Source: Selenomonas sp.
GTDB lineage: Bacteria > Bacillota > Negativicutes > Selenomonadales > Selenomonadaceae
Assembly (NCBI RefSeq): GCF_022771645.1
Contig: NZ_JALFCU010000113.1
Span: 1 to 23,074 of the forward strand
Direction: 5' to 3'
Length of the DNA stretch: 23,074 bases
The position numbers were made by a program, and so were the translations under genes. The number at the start of each line of letters is the position of its first letter. The stretch's first letter is position 1. Of this stretch, positions 1 through 8,700 are shown piece after piece. The notes under the pieces are model-generated. The model was not told the origin of the DNA and made no database searches. It was given only the letters and a program-made list of their open reading frames with translations.

Positions 1-538
1 TGAGCTTGTTCTGCGTCTCGGAGAAAAACTGCTTCGTCTCTCTGTCCGTTTTGTCATAATCCGACGAAAGCGCAAAAAGGTCGCGCAGCTTCTGGTAGAA
101 TCTCTTTTCGCTCGCCCGAATATCGCGGATGCGTTCCAGCAGCTCATCGAAATAATCTGGCCGTCCGTTCGGATGCTTGAGCCGTTCGTCATCAAGCACG
201 AAGCCTTTCTGCAAATATTCTTTCAACGTGCTGTTTGCCCAGCGTCGAAACTGCGTGCCGCGTGGGGAATGGACGCGAAAACCGACAGCAAGGATAACAT
301 CGAGCCTGTAGAGTGTAATTCTTTTATCTGAATTAGGAATTTGCATTTTTTGCAAATTCCTTTTTTCTTGAAGTTCCTTCTCATGAAAGATGTTCGCTAT
401 ATGGCGTGATATGGTTGACACGCTCTTATCGAAGAGCTCTGCAATCTGCGCCTGCGTCATCCAGACTGTGCCGTCGTTTGCATAGAGTTTGACCGATGCT
501 TTTCCGTCATCCGTGTTATAGATGATGATATTGTCCAT
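1..538 (-). CDS. rhuM: RhuM-family protein, N-terminal 179 residues (cut by window edge)
   Basis: The reading frame stays open from an ATG at 538 to the window edge, giving 179 residues; RhuM proteins are usually about 330, so the C-terminal half is missing. Recognisable stretches are a beginning MDNIIIYNTDDG, the helix-turn-helix-like WMTQAQIAELFDKSVSTIS at about residues 26-44, and ITLYRLDVILAVGFRVHSPR at about 74-93, followed by FRRWAN. These are typical of the Virulence_RhuM family (named after a Salmonella SPI-3 gene). The biochemical role is unknown, but members are common in defence islands beside restriction and BREX genes. I chose ATG 538 because AAGGGA lies 7 nt upstream; an in-frame ATG at 544 is too close to that site. 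It begins 36 bp after the cysteine desulfurase and may be a passenger of the same transcript. Confidence 0.85.
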   Translation of the reverse strand, partial: MDNIIIYNTDDGKASVKLYANDGTVWMTQAQIAELFDKSVSTISRHIANIFHEKELQEKRNLQKMQIPNSDKRITLYRLDVILAVGFRVHSPRGTQFRRWANSTLKEYLQKGFVLDDERLKHPNGRPDYFDELLERIRDIRASEKRFYQKLRDLFALSSDYDKTDRETKQFFSETQNKL

Positions 539-574
539 ACGCATTTCCCTTACGATAGCATTTCCTAGAAATCT

Positions 575-1702
575 TCATGACTTGTTGCAAATATCGCTCA
601 AATCCTCAACAATTTTACGTACATCTTCTTCTGAATTTTCCTTTCCCAATGTGATTCGTATGGTACCTTTTGCGTATTCCTCCGGCACCCCGATTGCGCG
701 AAGAACATGTGATATTTTCGTACTCCCTGAATTGCACGCAGAACCAGTAGAAACGCAGATTCCTTTCAAGTCCAATCGATGAAGCAACATCTCACCATCC
801 GCATAGCGAATCGATATGCTGATATTGCCTGGAACGTGATTCTCCGCTCCATTCCTCAAAAAATCCAGTCCCGATGCCATCATCTTTTGGATAAAAATGT
901 GTTCTAACTGCATCAGCCAAGATGATGTTTCTTCCATCCGCGCAATATTTTTCTGGAGTGCCACCGCCATGCCGACCATTGCTGCAACATTCTCTGTCCC
1001 TGCACGCATACCAGATTCTTGTGCGCCACCATCCATCCACGGAAAAATCGGCGTATCTTTCCGTACATACAAGAACCCGCTGCCTTTTGGCCCATTGAAT
1101 TTATGTCCCGAGGCGGAAAGCAAATCCACGCCGAGCTGGTCTACATCAATGGGAAGATGTCCCACTGCCTGCACAGCATCCGTATGAAAGAACGCTCCCT
1201 GCTCATGTGCGATGCGAGCCAATTCCGCAATCGGTTCAATCGTTCCAATTTCATTGTTCGCCATCATGATGGAAACCAGTCGTGTCCGAACAGACAACGC
1301 CGATTGCAAAGTCTCTGCACGAACAACACCTTTTTCTGTCACAGGCAGAACACGTGCAATGTATCCAAAACGCCCGATGGAACGACAGGACCTCAAAATA
1401 GCATGATGCTCTATTTTGCTCGTAAGGATTTCGTCTCGCCTTCCCGGGGCCAGCATTCCCTTGATGGCCCAGTTGTCACTCTCCGTCCCACCAGAAGTAA
1501 AAAATATTTCCTCTGGTGCAGCCCCGATAGCTTCCGCAATCTGCTCCCGCGCCCATCGCGCGGCTTTTTTTGCTTTACGAGAAAATTGATACGGCTCTGA
1601 GATATTACCGTATTCTTCTTGCAAATACGGACGCATGGCTTCCCATGCATCCGTATCTAGTTTTGTTGTCGCTGCATGATCGGCGTAAATTAGTTGTTTC
1701 AT
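575..1702 (-). CDS. Cysteine desulfurase (IscS/NifS/DndA-like), BREX-linked
   Basis: A 375-aa PLP enzyme that takes sulfur from L-cysteine, leaving alanine and an enzyme persulfide. Visible landmarks of the aminotransferase class V fold: YADHAATTKL at the N-terminus, FFTSGGTESDN (68-78), the cofactor-stacking HH at 99-100, HTDAVQAVGHLPID (173-186), the PLP lysine in SGHKFNGPKG (K201), GMRAGTENV (231-239), and the catalytic-loop cysteine C323 in STGSACNSGS. Length is normal for the family. The start ATG follows GGATATATC and lies 9 bp after the brxL stop, so it is co-transcribed with the BREX genes. Housekeeping IscS/SufS genes normally sit with iscU or suf genes, and none is here. Supplying sulfur to BrxP, as DndA/SspA do for DndC/SspD, is the likely job; that pairing is inferred from context. 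A housekeeping role or tRNA thiolation cannot be excluded. Confidence 0.93.
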   Translation of the reverse strand: MKQLIYADHAATTKLDTDAWEAMRPYLQEEYGNISEPYQFSRKAKKAARWAREQIAEAIGAAPEEIFFTSGGTESDNWAIKGMLAPGRRDEILTSKIEHHAILRSCRSIGRFGYIARVLPVTEKGVVRAETLQSALSVRTRLVSIMMANNEIGTIEPIAELARIAHEQGAFFHTDAVQAVGHLPIDVDQLGVDLLSASGHKFNGPKGSGFLYVRKDTPIFPWMDGGAQESGMRAGTENVAAMVGMAVALQKNIARMEETSSWLMQLEHIFIQKMMASGLDFLRNGAENHVPGNISISIRYADGEMLLHRLDLKGICVSTGSACNSGSTKISHVLRAIGVPEEYAKGTIRITLGKENSEEDVRKIVEDLSDICNKS

Positions 1703-1711
1703 GATATATCC

Positions 1712-3157
1712 TTACTTGGCAAGACCAACGGTGGAAATGTCTGGTATGGACTTACCCACTTCTTTTGAGTCAACCATTCCCATCTGTTCACGTATAATAC
1801 TGCGCATTTCTTTTGCTGGCCGCAAACAGTAGTTGTCAAAATCTTCAGGACTGATATCTTTGGTGCTCTCTGCGTTCGGAAAAATCAATTTTACAAACGC
1901 TGTACAAATTTTCCTGATAGCCTCTGTGTCTCTCGTGTCAGCCTTCGGTGGAATCACAAGCATTTCTTCGACAATATTCCGATAGGATGGCGTGTTCCTG
2001 AGCTCATGGAGGATTGAGGAAAAATATTCGGAATTCAGAGCCCAGCCATTTGCTTTCATATCATCGTTCATTCTTGGGAGTTCCCACCCCTTGATGAAGC
2101 CATGCAGGCGGTCAAGGAAAGGCGCTCTGTGAAATGGCGCTGGAAGTTCTTCGAACATATTCGCATGCTCATTCATGTTGCTTCCCGTAATATTTCCTAA
2201 AAACACAATCGCTGCATCCACATTGACACTATGTCCGTCATCTGCCTTGAAGCTCCCATTTTCCATGATCTGCTGAAGCGAAGAATGCATTTCAGGATCC
2301 TTCATGTAATCTGCTTCTCGAATTTCGTCAAGAGCCACATAGTCCTTATAGGCTACGACACCTTCTTTTTTACTTGTCTTATTGTAGATGAGCTGTGCTC
2401 TTGTTGATTTTCCGGAAACGAGCCAGCCAAAACGGCTGATCTGTCCGAACAGATACGATTTGCCTGTCCCCGGAGGAGCAAGCTCGATCATATTGAGGTT
2501 CTTCTCCACGAATGGCAGCAACCGCTGTAAAAAAGTGAGCCGCTGCTCGCTGCTGGAAAACCCACGGGAATTATAATCCGCAGCAGAAATCAGCACATTG
2601 ATCCATTCATCTGTGGTAAAATTGCTTCTGCCTTCTTTATACTCCTCAAGATCAACCGTATACGGACAAAATGGTTTATAGTCTGTCATCTGGATGAATC
2701 CCGTTGCATTCTTCTTTGAGAAATCCTGCATCCAGGCAAGCTCGATAATCCCCCAGTTTTCACTTTCCTTCAGCAACGTGTCCTGCCATTTTTCTACGAC
2801 GTGTTTTTCAATGACGCCGCCTGCTCCTGACTTCAGATCGCCAAAATCAGGCATGTCAAACATCGTATTACCGCTCTTGATATCTACCGAAACACGTATC
2901 CGCGTCAATATCGTCACGGTTTCCCCGTTCGTCAGCTGGAACTTCATGTACTCAAAGTCCTCTTTGCTCGGAACGTATCTCTTGATGTAATTCTGAATTC
3001 GATCTGTATCTATCTCTCCATCATCATCGGAGAATTTCATAACAATCCAGTCGCGCATGAAAGAGGGCAGCCTAAGGTCTTTAAAAAAGCCGGAGCGTTG
3101 CGGATTTTTCAGAACAACCATGTCGGCAAATACATCTCTCAGTTTATCTTCTTCCAT
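1712..3157 (-). CDS. brxL: BrxL-like AAA+ protein, short form
   Basis: 481 aa. The N-terminal third (1-200) resembles the BrxL N-terminal region. The AAA+ core follows with Walker A APPGTGKS (227-234), Walker B YVALDEI (273-279), a sensor-1-like stretch AAIVFLGNI (315-323) and an arginine-rich lid around FLDRLHGF (347-354). The end has DNYCLRPAKEMRSIIREQM (441-459), the sort of segment that precedes the Lon-like domain in longer relatives. Type 1 BrxL proteins are about 680 aa and carry that Lon-like C-terminal domain; here the protein stops before it, so it is an ATPase without a visible peptidase module. BrxL forms ring complexes on DNA and is needed for BREX phage restriction in other types. 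The ATG lies 12 bp after the 65-aa gene with AGGGAG upstream. Short length may be normal for type 4. Confidence 0.85.
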   Translation of the reverse strand: MEEDKLRDVFADMVVLKNPQRSGFFKDLRLPSFMRDWIVMKFSDDDGEIDTDRIQNYIKRYVPSKEDFEYMKFQLTNGETVTILTRIRVSVDIKSGNTMFDMPDFGDLKSGAGGVIEKHVVEKWQDTLLKESENWGIIELAWMQDFSKKNATGFIQMTDYKPFCPYTVDLEEYKEGRSNFTTDEWINVLISAADYNSRGFSSSEQRLTFLQRLLPFVEKNLNMIELAPPGTGKSYLFGQISRFGWLVSGKSTRAQLIYNKTSKKEGVVAYKDYVALDEIREADYMKDPEMHSSLQQIMENGSFKADDGHSVNVDAAIVFLGNITGSNMNEHANMFEELPAPFHRAPFLDRLHGFIKGWELPRMNDDMKANGWALNSEYFSSILHELRNTPSYRNIVEEMLVIPPKADTRDTEAIRKICTAFVKLIFPNAESTKDISPEDFDNYCLRPAKEMRSIIREQMGMVDSKEVGKSIPDISTVGLAK

Positions 3158-3169
3158 AACAGATCTCCC

Positions 3170-3367
3170 TTACAGGAATAGCGTGCAGCCCTGCTCCTTG
3201 AATTCGCTGATCTTGATTTTCAGGTCTTCCACTTCGCAGTCAAAGTATTCCGCCATGCATTGAATGCAGTAAAAATCTTCTGTGTCAACATCAATCAGCT
3301 TCTGCGATAGGGCTATCTCGTCCTTTTTAAGTTTTTTCCCGCACTCGCAACAGATTTTTTTCTTCAC
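3170..3367 (-). CDS. 65-aa zinc-ribbon-like protein between pglZ and brxL
   Basis: A small basic-to-acidic protein, beginning MKKKICCECGKKLKKDEIAL. It has two CxxC knuckles, C6-x2-C9 and C34-x2-C37 (in DFYCIQCM), with extra cysteines at 7, 44 and 61. The paired knuckles suggest one structural zinc site, as in small zinc ribbons or the adaptor-like proteins of phage and defence loci. The start is a GTG at 3367 that overlaps the pglZ stop (GTGA), with AGGGGGA 6 nt upstream, so it is probably translated by coupling with pglZ. A longer in-frame start at 3496 would lie wholly inside pglZ in another frame and has no support. I do not recognise the family. Its fixed place between two BREX core genes suggests a partner of PglZ or BrxL; this is inference. 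Confidence 0.8.
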   Translation of the reverse strand: MKKKICCECGKKLKKDEIALSQKLIDVDTEDFYCIQCMAEYFDCEVEDLKIKISEFKEQGCTLFL

Positions 3368-5721
3368 GGTAAGTCCCCCTCTCCGCCGCCAAGTGCAGGC
3401 TTGATGGTTACGTCTGGCAGTGAAACAATAGTAGCATTTGCGACCACCTGCGGAGAATATGTCCCCGGCTTGATCCTCGGAAACTCTACCCTCCATTGCT
3501 TAGCATCTTCGGCAGGATTCACCACTCCATCGATTCCTGCGATTCTGACCTGCAAGCTATGAACGGGCTGGCTGAAGCGTATGCCGAACCGGGCCTTCTT
3601 CTTTAAAATTTTAACCGTTGCCTTTTCCCATTTCGCTGTTAGCGGAATTTTTTTATTGCTGTCCAGCACAAGGATTGGCACCAATATTTCTTCTGGCGAC
3701 GCACCACCATGGACTTCTCCGTAGATTGCGTTGTCATCGTCTGCCCCTGCAGCAAACCCGGAGGTCGTGAAATGATCGTAATTTTTGAATACAGCATATT
3801 GCTTGCCATCAAGCGTCTTGGCAATCCGCACAGTATCCAACTGCGGCTGTCCGCCTGGTTTCCAGTCACTGTATCTTCCATGACTGTACACCTTTACGCC
3901 ACGACCGACATCAAATCCGTCGCGCTTATGAAAAAAACGCGCAGCCAGGCGGCTGGTACCATGATCGCCAGTCACAATAACCCTGTGATGCGTCTCCATC
4001 ATTTTAGAAACGTTCTTATGAATCGAAGAAACAAGCCTGAGCTGGTCTTCCACGCAGGCATAGTAATTCGGTTCATCTACGACGCCCCTATGAGCCAGCT
4101 TATCCAGTTTGTCAAGTTTTTCATACGGAACATCCATCACGTTCCACTGGTCATTGAACTCTGTCTCTGTCGGCAGGTTTGCCTGCCCGATAGCGATGTG
4201 CCGTACCGTCACATCACAATGCTGAAGGATTCCCCAGTACAATAACGGCAGCCATTCGATTCCCAGCGCATCAATCCACAGGATTGTTGTATCCTCGTCA
4301 ATGTATTCGGATAAAACAGAATACCGCATATCATAAGTATCCGTCTGTACGCCGTTGAAATAGGAGGCCTCATCCTCAGGCAACGTATTTTCCAGCTTAT
4401 ACGATTTATACCGTTCCATGTAGAGCTTGATTTCATCGTCAAACGCCAAGTCTTGGTCACGAAGATAATAATAAAGTGTCGGATAAATCCCCTTCAGTTT
4501 TTCACAAGACAAGACCTGCGCGTAATCAAACCTCATCCATTTCCCAACCATCCGCAGCAAATAAATTCGTTCGCCACGATCTGATCCCGTCATGAACGCC
4601 AGTCGGGTCTCATAGACCGGAATGGCATCCAATTCCTGAAAGAATCTTTCATCCGGTTTCAATGCCATGGCTTTCACAAGCGCTCGGTACTCATCCACCC
4701 ATTCCGGCTTGGCATTCCAGACTTTGAAAATCTCAAGCATGATCGTGTCAGGAACTTCCCTCACGCTCGCCGAGACGGAAAAGCAACGATAGAGGTATGT
4801 AGAATCTGGATGCTGCTCGAACCATAGAAAAATCAATTGTTTGCGGCTATCCGATAGTGTGTCCCACTTCCCCATGACGTCAGTTCCGGAAAAGGTCGAC
4901 ATGTTCAGAATCTCTAACATTGCCGTATCCAGATCGACACCATTGAGCGCATAGTCAAAGAGGATACTCTGCATCTCGCCCGAGCAGTTTTCTTCCGTCA
5001 AGACATTCGCACCAGGCATATTTTCGCAAATAAACGTCAGTGCGTCATTCATCACATGGATAGAAATCTTGCCATTCGTCGTATCCACAGATTTTGACCG
5101 ATTGGTGAGCAGTACAAAATCTTTTTTATCTGGTGCAGGATTGCTCCAATACGCAAACCACTCTTTCAGACCGACTTTCAAATCCCCCTGCATGGTTTCC
5201 AATTTCGATACATACGTTTGAAACTTTCCGGAAAGCACGAGGAGCTTGAAGTCTTGGTCCTCTGCGTCAGGATCTGAGCAATCAAAGAAAAAATCTTCCT
5301 GGCGCAAATCATCCGCGAGATGCATAGACTCATCAAACCATTGCGCTTGACAGCCCCATAAGGGAATAATAATCCTGCCGGTGCTGTTTGCAGGCGCCTG
5401 GTACGACCAGAGCGCGGCAAAACGGCGGCCTGAAATCTCACTTTGGGCAAACAAGCGAAGATACTCGCTGACGCCGGTAAGGATGAGCCATTCGTTCCGA
5501 TACTTTGCATCCGTCAACGTCTCATACTTCGGCATGACATCGGCATTGGAAAACAAATCATCCATGGAAACCGACCGAATATCGCTTATCTTCTTCAGTT
5601 CGGAAAGGAGTTCACAGTACTCGCGAATATTGTTTACCATAATCGCGCGGCAGGGGAAGCGGGAAGCGACACCATCCTGCTTTTCCTTCTGCAGCTTCGA
5701 TACGACTTCCTGTATTGCCAT
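3364..5721 (-). CDS. pglZ: PglZ, BREX alkaline-phosphatase-superfamily protein
   Basis: 785 aa. The first half (1-470) is the BREX-specific N-terminal region. The PglZ domain follows, with the metal-site strand ILWIDALGIEW (480-490), the second metal motif VIVTGDHGTSRLAARFFH (581-598) and the family signature EVHGGASPEEILVPILVL (669-686). The last ~90 residues (698-785) look like an Ig-like beta domain (VKILKKKARFGIRF). PglZ is the hallmark protein of all BREX types and belongs to the alkaline phosphatase fold; its nuclease or phosphodiesterase activity has been shown only for some members. Both Asp/His metal motifs are intact. The ATG has GGAGAGGGGAGG upstream and lies 18 bp after the brxC stop, and the stop overlaps the next start by 4 bp. 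The gene is not degraded. Confidence 0.95.
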   Translation of the reverse strand: MAIQEVVSKLQKEKQDGVASRFPCRAIMVNNIREYCELLSELKKISDIRSVSMDDLFSNADVMPKYETLTDAKYRNEWLILTGVSEYLRLFAQSEISGRRFAALWSYQAPANSTGRIIIPLWGCQAQWFDESMHLADDLRQEDFFFDCSDPDAEDQDFKLLVLSGKFQTYVSKLETMQGDLKVGLKEWFAYWSNPAPDKKDFVLLTNRSKSVDTTNGKISIHVMNDALTFICENMPGANVLTEENCSGEMQSILFDYALNGVDLDTAMLEILNMSTFSGTDVMGKWDTLSDSRKQLIFLWFEQHPDSTYLYRCFSVSASVREVPDTIMLEIFKVWNAKPEWVDEYRALVKAMALKPDERFFQELDAIPVYETRLAFMTGSDRGERIYLLRMVGKWMRFDYAQVLSCEKLKGIYPTLYYYLRDQDLAFDDEIKLYMERYKSYKLENTLPEDEASYFNGVQTDTYDMRYSVLSEYIDEDTTILWIDALGIEWLPLLYWGILQHCDVTVRHIAIGQANLPTETEFNDQWNVMDVPYEKLDKLDKLAHRGVVDEPNYYACVEDQLRLVSSIHKNVSKMMETHHRVIVTGDHGTSRLAARFFHKRDGFDVGRGVKVYSHGRYSDWKPGGQPQLDTVRIAKTLDGKQYAVFKNYDHFTTSGFAAGADDDNAIYGEVHGGASPEEILVPILVLDSNKKIPLTAKWEKATVKILKKKARFGIRFSQPVHSLQVRIAGIDGVVNPAEDAKQWRVEFPRIKPGTYSPQVVANATIVSLPDVTIKPALGGGEGDLP
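3374..3380 (-). promoter_or_regulatory. Ribosome binding site for the 65-aa protein
   Basis: AGGGGGA on the minus strand, 6 nt before the GTG at 3367 and inside the last codons of pglZ. It decides the GTG start and supports translational coupling. Confidence 0.7.
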
Positions 5722-5739
5722 TTTGTCCTCCCCTCTCCA

Positions 5740-8700
5740 TTATTCTGCGAATTCATCGCAATACTCCGGATGAGCATCAAGGAACGCCGAAACGCGGTCC
5801 TTCAGAATGTCTTCTTTCATGTCGCGCACGTGTTTCTTCGTCCCAGCCAGCTTCTCTTTCTTCGCCTTTTCCTGCTGGGCCTGCTTCAGCATTTTCTGCA
5901 ACGTGCTCAGATCAGAAATCCCCCAGGTACTCATATCACTTTTCTCAAGCTTCATTTTTGCTTTGGCGATGATCGTAGCATGCTCGGCATTCCAGATATC
6001 CAAGTATTCCGTTCCTACCGTAGCGAGGAACGCAGCTTCAATTTTGGCTCTGTCATTGAGGACAGCACTGTCCATTTTTCGCAAGGCTTGAATTGCGTTA
6101 ACAACAGAACTATCCAACGTATGATTCTGCTTTTGCACATCCATCAGCGTACGGATCGGTTTCTGCAGTTCCGGCGGAAGAACCCACAGAATCGGAACCT
6201 CAAAGGCCGTACACCATTCCTTTACAGTATCCTTGCCTGTCAGTGTTTTCCATGTTTCCTGAAGTGTCACCTTGTTGCGGGCAAAGTTGATTCTTCCGAT
6301 CTGTGTTTTTAATGCGTTTTCGAACTGCGTCAGCGACGCATCGCAAGACAGATCCTTCAATCCGCTATAGATGGTGCTGAGTTCCTCCGGGGTGCATTCG
6401 AGCTGTTTTTCCTCCATGATCTCACCGAGCACGGGCTTTCCATCCGCAAGGCAGTCCTTGGCATATGCCCCGTACATTTCAAGAACGGAGATGTCGTCTT
6501 TGCGCTCTTCTGGCGTCAAGTGCATGGCTTTTCCCTGCGACACCTTGTACAGCACTTTCAACGCCGGATTCCAGTCAGGATTCAGCTGCTCAATCGCAGC
6601 CATAGGAATCCGCAGATGCCGAAACAGATTTTCAAGGTCTTTCCGCGCCGCTTCCAAGCTATGATAGACGGCGTTCTGGACATTGCCGATGGCTTCCAGG
6701 TACTTGTACTCGCCTACAATATCATCCAGTTTCTCTTTGACCTGATCCTCTGTCCAGGTATAGATCGTTCCTTGCATGACAGCATGCAGCTTGTCGCGCA
6801 GTTCTTCCGGCTGAATGCTCAGCTTGGTCGCGATATCCTGCAATTCGGGAGAGACGCCGAAGAGATATGTCCGGAAGGCCGCCGCCATCGTATTCTTGTC
6901 CTGAAAAGCCGTGGCAAGGACGACGCGGATTCTCCCTCTGCCCTGCATCAACTGGAGGACATTGCTCATCGCCGTCTCGACATCGCCTTCTTGTGCAATA
7001 AAGAGCTGAATGTTATCGATCACTTTTTGAGCCGTGCTGCGAAATTCCTCGCTTGTCCACGAATCGGCAGGCAGATATTTCAAAGCCCAGAAAGGCGCAC
7101 CGCTTTTCGTGACGGCTTCCCGCGCAGTATGATACCCGGTTGTCTGCTCTGCCACCTGTTCTGCCTTCAGGTTGAGAATCTTTTCAAGATATGGGCTGAA
7201 GTTCTGCCATGTGATAGAGCCTGCCGAGAGATAGTCCGTCGTCATTCTGCCCTTGCACATCTCCACGACCATCTTTCCGATCGTCGATTCGACAAGAATT
7301 TGTGGCGATTGCGCCTTGTCTATCCATGTATATTTGCTATTTTGATAGCAGGAGAACACATATCCGAGCAGCACGCCACAGGCAATGGTATCATAGTAGC
7401 CATACGGTGCCTGCTGCAAAGTCATCCACAGATCGCCCAGATTGACTTTGTAACCGGATTCCATTTCCTTCTTTACCAGTTTTGCAAGTGCCGCCACGCT
7501 TTCAACAGCATTGTTCCCATGCGCACCTGCCATCTCGTCAATCTTCGTAAAATCAAGCAATTTTTCGGTCTTCAAGGAATTCAGGACGTTCTTCAGCTGG
7601 CTGTTTTTGCTGCTGCGCTGGATGCCGGCGGTTGGCGCGCCGTCGTTACAAGCTTTGTACGCCGTATTCGTAACGACAATATGCTCTGGGGCGTATTTGA
7701 ATATGACATCCAACACGTTTGTGCGAATCGTTTTTCGCAAATTCGCCATGCCATAGAGATTGCTCCATACCTGGCTCCCGTTGTAAGCAATCATTTTTCC
7801 GCCGCTCACGGCGCTGCTCACCCAAGTCACCAAAATTTTGTTGGCTTCCATTTGAAAGCCATTGGCAGAGCCGGTCTGTCCTGACGCGCTTGCTCTCTCC
7901 CGCTTTGTGATAGCTGTCAGCCATTCCCTTCTCTTATCATCAGAGAAGGGATTCTTGATCAACGCAATCGTAAGGCGGGGCTCGTTTGATTCGACCGCTT
8001 TTTTATGCAACGTCGACTGGATCGCAACGGCCTGATTCTCACTGTCCACGGAGACAAGCAGCAATCCAAGTTTGTATGGAGACTTCTCCAGCTCTTTCAG
8101 CACCTCTGCCATGCGCGTGTTGATCGAGTTCGTCTCAGCACAGCAGACGGCAATCTTCATGCGCTTGCTAACAGGATCGTTTTCATCCACGGCCTGTTTC
8201 TCGAATTCCTTTGCAAAAATGCCGTCTTTTGAAAACAGCGTGTAGCGAGTAAGCTTTTTATCATTGGCTGCCAAATAGGCGTCGAATTCGTTGCTGGTAA
8301 CACCGCTGAACGGAAGCTGCAAGCGGACATTCCCGTGAGCGTCTTTGTCCAAAACGAGGACTTTGCTGTCTTGCAGAATTTCGAGAAGCTCATGAACTTG
8401 TTTCGCGTCCATGACGCCAGCAAGGCAGTGATCCAGGCATGCTTCCGTTGCTGCAATACCGTCTTTTGTTCTCTTTCCGATATAAAGTCCCTTGGTGGAT
8501 GACATCAGCGCCATCAGGAGCATCGCCGTCTTGAAGACGCGGTATGCGTTCTCGTCGCCCTCCACGAGATTCCGGCTCTCCTCGAAATGACGGATATACT
8601 CCGGCACTTTCGTTTCCTTGTCAGAGAAATCGCTCTCGCGCGTGAAAAAATAATCCCAGAGCCAGTCGGGCGTCAGCCAATTCGCCTGATCATCCGGCCC

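Noticed and set aside
3368..3496. Longer start for the 65-aa zinc protein
   Set aside because: These codons lie wholly inside pglZ in another frame and add no conserved-looking residues; the GTG with AGGGGGA fits better.
6520..7884. Plus-strand open frame of 454 codons inside brxC
   Set aside because: Antisense to a well-supported BREX gene and with no family motif.
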